From: UBA12068 sp964452415
Lineage (GTDB): Bacteria > Patescibacteriota > Minisyncoccia > Moranbacterales > GWC2-37-73
Direction: 5' to 3'
Length of the DNA: 64,000 bases
Assembly: GCA_964452415.1 (NCBI GenBank)
Contig: CAYVME010000001.1
Span: 1 to 64,000, forward strand
Positions 42,776-50,460 of this stretch are shown here, piece after piece. Both the position numbers and the translations under genes were made by a program. Within the stretch, counting starts at the first letter, position 1. Every line of letters starts with the position of its first letter. The notes under the pieces were generated by a model that was not told the DNA's origin, made no database searches, and was given only the letters and a program-made list of their open reading frames with translations.

Positions 42776-43228
42776 CTATTTTCGAATCTTTTCGGCGGTT
42801 TTCACCAGGGATTCATTGTCGGCAAGCTTTGCGTCATGCGATGAAATATAGCCAGGGTATTTTTCAAAATATGTTTCGATGTCGCTGTGAACAGCTTCCC
42901 ATTTTTCTTGTTTCGTTCCATGCATCGGAAAAAGTTTGGCATGCACATGATCAACCCCAAAGCCTTCGAAAACCAAAGCTGTTCTTCCCACATCTTCAAA
43001 TTTAGAATCGATAAGCTTGGCAACAGTTCGCGCAGCCTCAATCAACTCGCATCGCACATCCTGAGGCAAATCAAAAACATAGCTTGAATAATGTTTTTTG
43101 GGAATCACCACGCTGACACCTTCGGTGTTTGGAAAAATTGAAAGGAAGGCCAAAAAGTTTTCATCTTCCCAAATCTTGTGACTTGGAATTTCTCCTGCAA
43201 CAATTTTACAAAAAATACAATCGTTCAT
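42776..43228 (-). CDS. HIT-family hydrolase
   Basis: A 150-residue histidine-triad protein. It begins CIFCKIVAGEIPSHKIWEDE, with a HIT-type CxxC zinc pair, and has the HxHxH triad as GVDHVHAKLFPMHG (HVHAKL). The extra C-terminal part ends VKTAEKIRK. Likely a nucleoside phosphoramidase or nucleotide hydrolase. It lies between glyS and the attenuator-controlled gene. Confidence 0.9.
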   Translation of the reverse strand: MNDCIFCKIVAGEIPSHKIWEDENFLAFLSIFPNTEGVSVVIPKKHYSSYVFDLPQDVRCELIEAARTVAKLIDSKFEDVGRTALVFEGFGVDHVHAKLFPMHGTKQEKWEAVHSDIETYFEKYPGYISSHDAKLADNESLVKTAEKIRK

Positions 43229-43255
43229 ATTTTTTTGTTTAAAAAATATTTCTTA

Positions 43256-44632
43256 TTATTTCAATTTTTCAGCGAAGAATTTTGGAAGCTCTGCGATTGC
43301 AATTCTTTCCTGCTCCATGGTATCGCGATCTCGCACTGTCACTGTTTGATTTTCAAGCGAATCAAAATCAACGGTCACGCAATATGGTGTTCCGATTTCA
43401 TCTTGTCGGCGATATCTTTTTCCAACATTTCCATTGTCATCAAATTCGCACATGAAATCCTCACTGAGATTTGCAAAAATTTCTTTGGCCTTGGCAACAA
43501 GCTCAGGCTTGTTTTTCATCAGCGGGAAAACTGCAACTTTGATCGGTGCCACAGCGCTTGGAAATTTCAAAACAATTCTTTCTTCCCCACCTTCCAAAGT
43601 TTCTTCAGTGTAACCTGCGCAAATCGCAGTCAAAATCAAACGATCCAAGCCAACAGTCGGCTCAAGCACATGCGGAGTGTATCTTTCATTTGTCACAGCA
43701 TCAAAATATTCAAGTTTTTGTCCTGAGAATTTTGAGTGCTGAGTCAAATCAAAATCACCGCGATGTGCCAATCCGAAAAGTTCGCCAAATCCAAATGGAA
43801 AATTGTATTCAGTATCAATGGTCTTTTTTGAATAGTGAGAAAGTTTGGCTTTTGGATGTTCATATCTTCGAAGATCTTCTTTCTTGGCGCCAAGTGAAAG
43901 GGCAAATTCTTCTTGTTCGTCCAACCATTTTTCAAACAAAGGTTCCCAATCAGTTTCAGGCTTGATGAAATATTCAATTTCCATTTGTTCAAATTCTCTA
44001 ATTCGGAAGATGAAGTTTCGAGCCACGATTTCATTTCGAAAAGCTTTTCCGATTTGCGCAATTCCAAAGGGAATTTTCACGCGCATTGAATCAACCACAT
44101 TTTTGTAGTCTGAAAAAATTGCACCAGCAGTTTCCGGTCGAAGATAGATTGGTCCCTCCACACCATTCATTTCAGTTTGAAACATTTGAGAAATGTTTCG
44201 CACCTCAGTCCAATCAGATCCTCCACACTCAGGACATTTGAGTCCGGCTTGCAAAGTCTTGGTCATTCTTTCCAATTCTCCCTCCATGTCTTCACCCGTC
44301 AGTTCTTTGACCACATGATCAGCACGAAATCTTTTCTGACATTTTTTGCAATCAACTGAAGCATCATTGAATCCTCCAACATGTCCAGAAGCTTCCCAAA
44401 GTTTGGTGTTGAGCAAAATTGGTCCATCCATTCCGATGATGTCTTCGCGTTTTTGCACGAATTTTTTCCACCACATCTTTTTGATGTTGTTTTTCAGTTC
44501 TGCTCCATATGGACCATAGCTATATGAATTTGCAAGTCCTCCATAAATCTCAGAGGTCGGAAAAACAAATCCCCTTCTTTTGCAAAATGAAACGATTTTC
44601 TCCATTCGATTGTCCTTTTTTTCTTCAGCCAT
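43256..44632 (-). CDS. glyS: Glycyl-tRNA synthetase, single-chain dimeric type
   Basis: Class IIa enzyme of the eukaryote-like alpha2 type, 458 residues. FCKRRGFVFPTSEIYGGLAN and SYSYGPYGAELKNNIKKMWW are the family opening. Zinc site CKKCQKRFR ... CPECGGSDW. Motif 2: GIAQIGKAFRNEIVARNFIF. Motif 3: EPTVGLDRLILTAICAG. I chose ATG 44632 (MAEEKKDNRM); the frame extends into the T-box leader upstream but that part is not coding. Regulated by the T-box and its promoter. Confidence 0.95.
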   Translation of the reverse strand: MAEEKKDNRMEKIVSFCKRRGFVFPTSEIYGGLANSYSYGPYGAELKNNIKKMWWKKFVQKREDIIGMDGPILLNTKLWEASGHVGGFNDASVDCKKCQKRFRADHVVKELTGEDMEGELERMTKTLQAGLKCPECGGSDWTEVRNISQMFQTEMNGVEGPIYLRPETAGAIFSDYKNVVDSMRVKIPFGIAQIGKAFRNEIVARNFIFRIREFEQMEIEYFIKPETDWEPLFEKWLDEQEEFALSLGAKKEDLRRYEHPKAKLSHYSKKTIDTEYNFPFGFGELFGLAHRGDFDLTQHSKFSGQKLEYFDAVTNERYTPHVLEPTVGLDRLILTAICAGYTEETLEGGEERIVLKFPSAVAPIKVAVFPLMKNKPELVAKAKEIFANLSEDFMCEFDDNGNVGKRYRRQDEIGTPYCVTVDFDSLENQTVTVRDRDTMEQERIAIAELPKFFAEKLK

Positions 44633-44823
44633 ATGTTTAAAATAAAAATTATTAGAAAAACAAAAAACTCGTCCTGAACATATCAATTGCTTGATATATT
44701 CGGGACGAGTTTCAATTACCCGCGGTTCCACCCGATTTCCCACCTCTTCGGCAGGCATCTTTATGCGAGGCGATTTTCCTTTATATAAGGGAAAAGGTGC
44801 CAACCTCTTCATCTCACTCACAT
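44633..44823 (-). ncRNA. Compact T-box riboswitch leader of glyS
   Basis: The minus-strand leader carries the T-box GGGTGGAACCGCGGG (within 44718-44738), matching the consensus. A terminator hairpin follows: AAACTCGTCC and GGACGAGTTT (44665-44712) plus T run. Upstream is an imperfect stem GAGGTTGGC...CCTC with a GGC triplet in its loop, a candidate glycine specifier. The leader is only ~190 nt with a reduced Stem I, shorter than typical glyQS T-boxes. Confidence 0.85.
44660..44712 (-). terminator. T-box terminator hairpin
   Basis: Stem AAACTCGTCC/GGACGAGTTT with loop around CAAGCAATTGATATG, followed by TTTTTTG. It is the off-state terminator of the glyS T-box. Confidence 0.85.
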
Positions 44824-44829
44824 AGCTAC

Positions 44830-44858
44830 ATTATACTCCTTTTGAAGCCGAAAGTCAA
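44830..44858 (-). promoter_or_regulatory. glyS promoter
   Basis: On the minus strand TTGACT (44853-44858) and TATAAT (44830-44835) are separated by 17 bp. It is placed back to back with the helicase promoter; the two -35 boxes are 7 bp apart. Confidence 0.85.
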
Positions 44859-44865
44859 TAACCCC

Positions 44866-44894
44866 TTGACAACCAGGCATATTCATACTACAAT
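44866..44894 (+). promoter_or_regulatory. Promoter for the DEAD-box helicase
   Basis: TTGACA (44866-44871) and TACAAT (44889-44894) with 17-bp spacing. Transcription would start near 44901, leaving a ~160-nt 5' leader before the ATG at 45060. The leader has TATACATAAAA (44941-44951) facing TTTTATGTATA (45000-45010), with a CTCAC/GTGAG hairpin between. Confidence 0.75.
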
Positions 44895-45059
44895 TGATTT
44901 TTATGTTAATACCTTCAGTTGTTAGGTCATCAAGCGTATCTATACATAAAATTTGTTCTCTGCCTCACCTGCTAGTGAGCTTAGGATAAAAATTTAATTT
45001 TTTATGTATACGATTCTTGCTTGGAAGCTTCTTCCCAGTTTGTTTTGTTTAAAATATAC

Positions 45060-46286
45060 ATGCATAGCAGAAACTTTAAGGCGGGTTCTTCGCGCCCACC
45101 TCGCTCAAGAGCGCCATTTCAAGGCGGAAAGAAAAACCCATTCAACAATGGTGGTGGAGGCGGTCGCAAAAAACGCTTCACTGGAAACTTCATCGATATC
45201 TCAAGATTCATCAACAAGGCAGCTCCTCAAGTTGCCGAAGAAAAATATGTGCCAGACACAATTTTTGCTGATTTCAAAATTGAGGAATCAATCAAGAAAA
45301 ATATTGCAGCTCGTGGATTTGAGCATCCAACTCCAATTCAAGACAAAACCATCCCCCACATTTTGGCAGGGAAAGATTTGATTGGACTTGCCAACACTGG
45401 AACTGGAAAAACTGGAGCATTCCTTCTTCCGATGCTGGACAAGATTATCAAAAACCCAAGCGAGAAATTGTTGGTGGTTGTGCCAACTCGAGAATTGGCC
45501 ATTCAGATTCAAGAAGAATTCCGCGCTTTTGCTGCTGGACTTCGCATCGGATCAGTGGTAGTGGTCGGTGGAGCAAACATTCGAAGCCAAATTGAATGTC
45601 TTCGCAGTCGGTACAATGTTGTAATCGGAACTCCAGGACGACTCAAAGATTTGATTCAACGAAAAAATTTGCACCTCAATCAATTTGCAAATGTGGTTCT
45701 TGATGAAGCTGACCGAATGCTCGACATGGGATTCATGCCTGATGTTCGATATCTTCTTTCATTGGTGAAACCAGAAAGACAGACATTGTTTTTCTCTGCC
45801 ACACTTGCGCCTGAAATTGAAAGATTGATTCAGGAATTTTTGAAAGACCCTGTGAAAATTTCCATCAAGACCCGAGAAACTTCTGCCAACATCGACCAAG
45901 ATGTTGTTCGAGTGAAACCAGGTGAAGACAAAATTGAAGTTCTTCAAGATCTTCTTCGCAAAGCTCACTTCTCAAAAGTTTTGATTTTCTCTCGAACCAA
46001 ACACGGAGCAGAAAAACTTTCAATCATTTTGAGCAAGAACGGATTCAAAGCTCAGTCAATTCATGGAGACAAATCTCACGCCAAAAGACAAAAAGCTTTG
46101 AAACTTTTCAAGGAAAACTATGTTGAAATTTTGGTGGCAACTGATGTGGCCGCTCGTGGATTGGACATCCCTGATGTTTCTCATGTGATCAACTTCGATG
46201 TTCCTGCAACATATGACGACTATGTCCACCGAATCGGAAGAACCGGACGCGCCGGCAAAACCGGAACCGCGCTGACATTTGTGTAG
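45060..46286 (+). CDS. DEAD-box RNA helicase
   Basis: ATP-dependent RNA helicase of 408 residues. N-terminal basic/Gly-rich tail (NNGGGGGRKKRF). Q motif GFEHPTPIQDKTIP; motif I ANTGTGKTGAFLLP; motif II VVLDEADRMLDM; motif III FFSATL; motif V LVATDVAARGLDIPDV; motif VI HRIGRTGRAGKTG. It ends right after TALTFV with no C-terminal RNA-binding tail. I chose ATG 45060 (MHSRNFKAG). The long folded leader recalls cold-shock helicase mRNAs. Confidence 0.93.
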   Translation: MHSRNFKAGSSRPPRSRAPFQGGKKNPFNNGGGGGRKKRFTGNFIDISRFINKAAPQVAEEKYVPDTIFADFKIEESIKKNIAARGFEHPTPIQDKTIPHILAGKDLIGLANTGTGKTGAFLLPMLDKIIKNPSEKLLVVVPTRELAIQIQEEFRAFAAGLRIGSVVVVGGANIRSQIECLRSRYNVVIGTPGRLKDLIQRKNLHLNQFANVVLDEADRMLDMGFMPDVRYLLSLVKPERQTLFFSATLAPEIERLIQEFLKDPVKISIKTRETSANIDQDVVRVKPGEDKIEVLQDLLRKAHFSKVLIFSRTKHGAEKLSIILSKNGFKAQSIHGDKSHAKRQKALKLFKENYVEILVATDVAARGLDIPDVSHVINFDVPATYDDYVHRIGRTGRAGKTGTALTFV

Positions 46287-46287
46287 A

Positions 46288-46320
46288 ATAGCTTACAGCT
46301 TATAGCTTGCAGCTTATAAT
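46288..46320. repeat. Short degenerate AGCTTATAGCTT repeat
   Basis: TAGCTTACAGCTTATAGCTT and CAGCTTATAA lie directly after the helicase stop. Same type as the repeats at 1559 and 3877. Confidence 0.55.
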
Positions 46321-46324
46321 TTAA

Positions 46325-46353
46325 AAACGAGACTTTTTTGGTCTCGTTTTTTT
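46325..46353. terminator. Bidirectional terminator between helicase and parB
   Basis: AAACGAGAC (46325-46333) and GTCTCGTTT (46341-46349) with T runs on both strands. It serves the two converging genes. Confidence 0.9.
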
Positions 46354-46365
46354 GTTTGTGATTTT

Positions 46366-47301
46366 TTAATGTGAAAATTTTTCAAGCAATGAATCCAAAT
46401 CTTCCTTGGAATAATATTCGATCACAATTTTTCCGCCACCTCCAGACTTTGTCACTTTCACTTTTGTTCCAAGCGCGCCAACCAACATGTTTTCAAGTTC
46501 GCTGAGTTCCGGATCGGAAACTTTTTTTCCAGCATAGGTTTTGGTTGAAATTTCCCTGGTTTTTTCTTCGATTTGTCTGACAGTCAAACTATTTTTCAAA
46601 ATCAATTCATACAAAGCTCTTTGTTTTTCAGGATTTTCAATTGAAAGAATTGCTTTGGCATGTCCTTCAGTTATTTTCCCATCAATCAAACCTTTTTGAA
46701 TTTCAATCGGCAAAGTTAGGAGTCTCATCTTGTTGGCAACCAAACTTCGGCTCTTACCCATTTTCACTGCAACTTCCTCCTGGCTGAATTGAAAATCATC
46801 AGCCAATTTCTGATAAGCCTTTCCTTCCTCGATTGCATTAAGATCATGACGTTGAACATTTTCAATGATTGCCAATTCCAATTTCTGAAGCTCGGAAGCT
46901 TCACGAATAATCACTGGAACTTTTTTGAGTCCTGCAAGTTTTGAAGCTTGAAAGCGTCGCTCGCCTGCGATCAATTCATACAAATTTCCTTTTCGAGTCA
47001 CAATCAATGGCTGGATGACTCCGTGCATCTTGATCGATTGAGAAAGATTCTGCAGTTTTTCATCGTCAAAAAGATTTCTTGGCTGATGAGGATTGGCCAC
47101 GATTTGATTGACATCAACCTCAATCACAAAATTGTCACCACGAATTGAATCATCACTTGCACTCACCGTGCGCTTGGCAAATTCCTCAGCATTTTGGAAT
47201 GTTTGAGGCTGAGTTTGAGCTTGATCTTGCGCTTGATTTTGTGATTGCTTGTTTGGAATAAGTGAAGAAAGTCCTCTTCCAAGACCGAATTGTTGAGTCA
47301 T
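46366..47301 (-). CDS. parB: Chromosome-partitioning protein ParB/Spo0J
   Basis: A 311-residue CTPase and DNA-binding protein. The N terminus is rich in Gln and Ala. The ParB domain has NQIVANPHQPRNLFDDEKLQ, then the arginine box ELIAGERRFQASKLAGL. The HTH is EEVAVKMGKSRSLVANKMRL, followed by HAKAILSIENPEKQRALYE and a dimerisation tail. Located directly downstream of parA. No perfect parS site was seen in the window. Confidence 0.94.
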   Translation of the reverse strand: MTQQFGLGRGLSSLIPNKQSQNQAQDQAQTQPQTFQNAEEFAKRTVSASDDSIRGDNFVIEVDVNQIVANPHQPRNLFDDEKLQNLSQSIKMHGVIQPLIVTRKGNLYELIAGERRFQASKLAGLKKVPVIIREASELQKLELAIIENVQRHDLNAIEEGKAYQKLADDFQFSQEEVAVKMGKSRSLVANKMRLLTLPIEIQKGLIDGKITEGHAKAILSIENPEKQRALYELILKNSLTVRQIEEKTREISTKTYAGKKVSDPELSELENMLVGALGTKVKVTKSGGGGKIVIEYYSKEDLDSLLEKFSH

Positions 47302-47396
47302 AATTCAAATAGTTAGAAATTTTTTATTATCTAGTGAAACGAGCGAAATGATTCGTCAGCAGACGAGCATTTCCGAGTGAGCGACGATAACAAAAG

Positions 47397-47461
47397 GTTT
47401 GATACCTCGAGGCTTGCCTCGAAAGCCCAAAGGGTCCAGGGCTTGCCCTGGGGTATTAAAC
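47397..47461. other. Three-way-junction element between parA and parB
   Basis: Outer stem GTTTGATACC (47397-47406) with GGTATTAAAC (47452-47461), one G-U pair. Inside are two hairpins with TT loops: CGAGGC TT GCCTCG (47408-47421) and CCAGGGC TT GCCCTGG (47436-47451). It may fold in RNA in the parA-parB transcript, or act as a DNA cruciform. GC-rich against an AT-rich background. Confidence 0.65.
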
Positions 47462-47468
47462 TCTTTTA

Positions 47469-48257
47469 TTACATTGCGTTTTTTATTTTCTCCGCGTCAT
47501 CTCTCTCAATCATCTCCTTGACCAAATTTTTGTATGACCTTGCACCCTTAGAAAGACCATCGAAACTCAAGATTGATTTTCCATAACTTGGGGCCTCAGC
47601 GAGACGAACACTGCGAGGAATAACACTATCGAAAACATGTCCCGGAAAATGATTTCTCATTTCCTTGACCACCTGTCTGGCAAGTCTGTTTCTTCTGTCA
47701 TACATCGTGAGCACCGCTCCCATAATTTTCAGATTTGGTTGCAGATGTTTTTGAACAAGCTCAATTGTTTCCAAGAGCTGACTGAGTCCCTCAAGAGCAT
47801 AGTATTCAGTCTGAACGGGAATTAGAACCGCATCACTGGCCACAAGACCATTGATCGTGAGAAGTCCCAAACTTGGCGGACTATCAATGATAATGTAGTC
47901 ATAGTCAGTTCTCACCTGGCGAAGCACATCATACAATTTAAATTCTCGATTGTCAAAATGGACCATTTCAACTCCAGCCCCCGCCAAATCTTGCGAACTT
48001 GGCAAAAGATCATGACCGGCGTCATGCATTCGAATGATCACATTTCTTGGGTGTTCTCCTCCAACCAAAGTGCTGTACAATCCCTTTTCCAAATTGCGCA
48101 CATCAAGTCCAAGCCCAGAGGAAGCATTTCCTTGCGGATCAAGATCAACCAAAAGCACCAATTTCCCAAAACTGGCCAGATATGTGGCGATATTGATGGC
48201 GGTCGTGGTCTTGCCCACACCACCCTTTTGATTTATAAGTGAAATTATCTTAGCCAT
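47469..48257 (-). CDS. parA: Chromosome-partitioning ATPase ParA/Soj
   Basis: A 262-residue deviant Walker ATPase. P-loop INQKGGVGKTTTAINIATYL with the signature Lys; Walker A' LVDLDPQGNASSGL; Walker B YIIIDSPPSLGLLT. The DNA-binding surface includes the C-terminal arginines. It precedes parB by 167 bp. Confidence 0.95.
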   Translation of the reverse strand: MAKIISLINQKGGVGKTTTAINIATYLASFGKLVLLVDLDPQGNASSGLGLDVRNLEKGLYSTLVGGEHPRNVIIRMHDAGHDLLPSSQDLAGAGVEMVHFDNREFKLYDVLRQVRTDYDYIIIDSPPSLGLLTINGLVASDAVLIPVQTEYYALEGLSQLLETIELVQKHLQPNLKIMGAVLTMYDRRNRLARQVVKEMRNHFPGHVFDSVIPRSVRLAEAPSYGKSILSFDGLSKGARSYKNLVKEMIERDDAEKIKNAM

Positions 48258-48362
48258 CTATTTTTATTGTAATACTGATAAATTGTTACATTATTTTTCA
48301 GATTCAAAACAAAATCCATGGCATTTAACAATATAGCCATATGACAATGTAATGATAGCACA

Positions 48363-48391
48363 TTGACAATTCCTTTTCAATATACTATCAT
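48363..48391 (+). promoter_or_regulatory. tRNA-Leu promoter
   Basis: TTGACA (48363-48368) and TATCAT (48386-48391) with 17-bp spacing, 35 bp before the tRNA. It could also drive the LAGLIDADG gene and micro-ORF behind it. Confidence 0.7.
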
Positions 48392-48425
48392 TTATAAGTA
48401 AAAAGGCTCCAGATGGCCATAATAT

Positions 48426-48509
48426 GCCCGGGTGATGGAATTGGTATTCATGCGCGACTCAAAATCGTGTGGCAGTAATGTCGTGGGAGTTCGAGTCTCC
48501 CCCCGGGCA
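48426..48509 (+). tRNA. tRNA-Leu(CAA)
   Basis: A class II tRNA. Acceptor stem GCCCGGG/CCCGGGC, then discriminator A at 48509. The anticodon loop CTCAAAA gives anticodon CAA (UUG codon). A long variable arm follows, and the T arm GGGAG TTCGAGT CTCCC is intact. CCA is not encoded. Confidence 0.93.
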
Positions 48510-48525
48510 CATCAACAAAAACAAA

Positions 48526-49092
48526 ATGGATAAAAACAACCTTGCATACCTTGTTGGTGTTGCGATGGGTGATGGAAATTTATCAAACCCAAATGGAAGA
48601 GCTGTGCGTCTTCGGGTTACTTGTGACAAAAAATACAAAAAATTGATTGATAATATAATTTCATCAATCAGTAAACTTCTTCCAAACAATAAAGTCAGCG
48701 AAGTTATCCGAAAGGATAATTGCACAGATATAAGTTGTTATTCAAATAAGTGGGAAAATTTTCTTGGCTGGAGTGCAAAAGGAGGTTCGAAAGAAAAACA
48801 AGAAATAACCATTCCCGAATGGATAAAGAAAAATGAGAAATATTCCATATCATGTCTGAAAGGATTATTCGAAACTGATGGATCAATTTATACTGACAGA
48901 AAATATTTGATGGCAAATTTTGTAACGATAATACCAACATTGGCAGCTGATGTCATGGAAATAATAACAGGTCTCGGATTCAAGCCAAATATGCAATTGC
49001 GTAAAGAAAAAAATGAAAAAATAAAGCATACTATCAGAATATCCAAAGATACTGAAGAGTTTATAAAACTAGTAAATATAGATAAAAGTTAA
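48526..49092 (+). CDS. LAGLIDADG homing-endonuclease-like protein
   Basis: A 188-residue protein with two LAGLIDADG-type helices: LAYLVGVAMGDGNLSNPNG near the start and ISCLKGLFETDGSIYTD near 105. The two acidic residues (Asp in GDG, Asp in TDG) are kept. Starts 17 bp after tRNA-Leu. I chose ATG 48526 (MDKNNLAYLV); a longer reading would run into the tRNA. It may be a free-standing homing nuclease whose target is unknown, possibly the tRNA locus, or a domesticated DNA-binding derivative. Confidence 0.75.
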   Translation: MDKNNLAYLVGVAMGDGNLSNPNGRAVRLRVTCDKKYKKLIDNIISSISKLLPNNKVSEVIRKDNCTDISCYSNKWENFLGWSAKGGSKEKQEITIPEWIKKNEKYSISCLKGLFETDGSIYTDRKYLMANFVTIIPTLAADVMEIITGLGFKPNMQLRKEKNEKIKHTIRISKDTEEFIKLVNIDKS

Positions 49093-49123
49093 AATTGAAC
49101 CTTAACAATATAAGGAGAATTTC

Positions 49124-49246
49124 ATGGAAAATTGTATAAATGAAATTTATAAAGCCATCAAAGAGAACAAAGTAACCACGCAAGATTCTCCATTTATACA
49201 CACCGACACACATGCTTATCTTGCACGAATTGAAAATATGCAATAA
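49124..49246 (+). CDS. Micro-ORF (40 aa) after the LAGLIDADG gene
   Basis: A 40-codon frame, MENCINEIYKAIKENK to the end RIENMQ. A strong AAGGAG site lies 7 bp before the ATG. It is followed by an intrinsic terminator at 49260. The sequence is hydrophilic with no membrane segment. Not recognised. Its signals suggest it is real. Confidence 0.55.
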   Translation: MENCINEIYKAIKENKVTTQDSPFIHTDTHAYLARIENMQ

Positions 49247-49259
49247 AAGAAACTTCAAA

Positions 49260-49288
49260 AAAAGCCCGCGCTAAATGCACGGGCTTTT
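49260..49288. terminator. Terminator between micro-ORF and DUF4349 gene
   Basis: AAAAGCCCG (49260-49268) and CGGGCTTTT (49280-49288) with a short inner loop and T runs on both strands. It serves both the plus-strand unit and the converging DUF4349 gene. Confidence 0.85.
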
Positions 49289-49308
49289 GAATTTTGTATT
49301 CACCTGCA

Positions 49309-49334
49309 AGCCGTACCTTGTCAGCTGTAAGCTA
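49309..49334. repeat. Short AGCT-type repeat
   Basis: CCTTGTCAGCTGTAAGCTATTA lies in the space between the terminator and the DUF4349 stop. It resembles the units at 3950-3964. Confidence 0.4.
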
Positions 49335-50333
49335 TTACACTTTTTTCTTTTTCTTGGTTGCAATTTTCACCACTCGCTTATTGATCTTTGTCATTTGACG
49401 AACCACATGAATTTTTGTTATCTTTGCTTTTCTGTCTTTGAGTGTCTTAAAAATCTTCTTAGAGAGAACGAATAAAATTCCGAAAGATGCGACAAGAAAA
49501 ATGAACTTCACACCGAGAACAATGAACATGTTGTTTTTCACGTTTTGACTTGTTGAATTTCCTTGACCAAAAAAGCTTCCTGCAAAATTGCCTCTTTCAT
49601 TTTTCTCACTCCTTTTTCCGACGGTTACATAATCTGCAAAAATAATCTTGATGTATCCTTTGTCTTGAGCAAGTTGAGTTGGTGCTGGATAGATTGCAAT
49701 TTCAGGTTTTGCTTCTGGAGATTGATCCTCTTCTGAAATATCAACATCTTCCTGAGCCGAAACTGAACTTGAAGCATCAGCGGCAGTTGCAGCCATCGGA
49801 TAATAAAAATTGTTCGCTGGAATTTTTTGAGTTGACTCCTGAATAACTTGGGTTCCGATTTTTTTCAATTCAGCGAATGTCTTGTCAAAATTTACAGCTG
49901 GAATCTGCACCACCATTGAACCTTTTTTCAAATTTTTCGACGCATATGAAATGAAAGTTGCATACACGCTTCCACCATTTTTAGTGCTGGAATCTGCCAC
50001 TGCTTTTTTCGCAGATTCAAGATCGCCAACAACCACAGCAATTTCTCCACTCATGAGAGCGTCCTGAGGCAAAACAAATTGATCAATTGGATCTGGCGTG
50101 ACTGGGCCTGGACAATATTTGTTGCCATATCCAGCCATGACTGAACATCTTGAATAATCTCCACCACGCATCATGCCAGCGCCATTTCCGAGTTGACGCA
50201 TTCTCCAGCCAACTGAGGCAATCACCAACAAGAAAACCATGAGTGCTATCACAGCAACCCCAATCACAAAAACTTTTTTATGTTTCGGACCAAAACCTTT
50301 GCAACAACTTTGTGAATTTTCTTTTGTTTCCAT
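49335..50333 (-). CDS. DUF4349-like membrane protein
   Basis: A 332-residue protein with an N-terminal membrane helix (VFVIGVAVIALMVFLLVIAS) and a C-terminal one (FIVLGVKFIFLVASFGILFV). The core GGSVYATFISYASKNLKKGS, MVVQIPAVNFDKTFAELKKI matches DUF4349 (pre-membrane beta-alpha domain). A Cys cluster lies in CCKGF and YSRCSVMAGYGNKYCPG. The C-terminal tail is lysine-rich. Function is unknown; such proteins are surface-associated. Confidence 0.7.
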   Translation of the reverse strand: METKENSQSCCKGFGPKHKKVFVIGVAVIALMVFLLVIASVGWRMRQLGNGAGMMRGGDYSRCSVMAGYGNKYCPGPVTPDPIDQFVLPQDALMSGEIAVVVGDLESAKKAVADSSTKNGGSVYATFISYASKNLKKGSMVVQIPAVNFDKTFAELKKIGTQVIQESTQKIPANNFYYPMAATAADASSSVSAQEDVDISEEDQSPEAKPEIAIYPAPTQLAQDKGYIKIIFADYVTVGKRSEKNERGNFAGSFFGQGNSTSQNVKNNMFIVLGVKFIFLVASFGILFVLSKKIFKTLKDRKAKITKIHVVRQMTKINKRVVKIATKKKKKV

Positions 50334-50380
50334 ATTTTTATTTTTAATTTATCAATATGAAAATTATAGCACATTTTTAT

Positions 50381-50420
50381 GAAAAATAAAAAAAGAAGGG
50401 TATCACAAATAGTGATACCC
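50381..50420 (-). terminator. Terminator after the carbonic-anhydrase-like gene
   Basis: GGGTATCAC (50398-50406) and GTGATACCC (50412-50420) make a 9-bp stem with a T run on the minus strand. Confidence 0.88.
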
Positions 50421-50460
50421 TCAAAATTAACACTCGCGAAAATTAACCAGCTCATTGAAT

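Noticed and set aside
44633..44821. N-terminal extension of glyS into the upstream region
   Set aside because: The in-frame extension is encoded by the T-box and terminator; its residues are not GlyRS-like. The family start is at 44632.
47302..47396. parS site in the par locus
   Set aside because: GTGAAACGA at about 47335 is reminiscent, but there is no 16-bp palindrome like TGTTTCACGTGAAACA.
48258..48425. Replication origin near parA
   Set aside because: No DnaA-box cluster, no dnaA or dnaN gene and no clear AT-rich unwinding element in this window.
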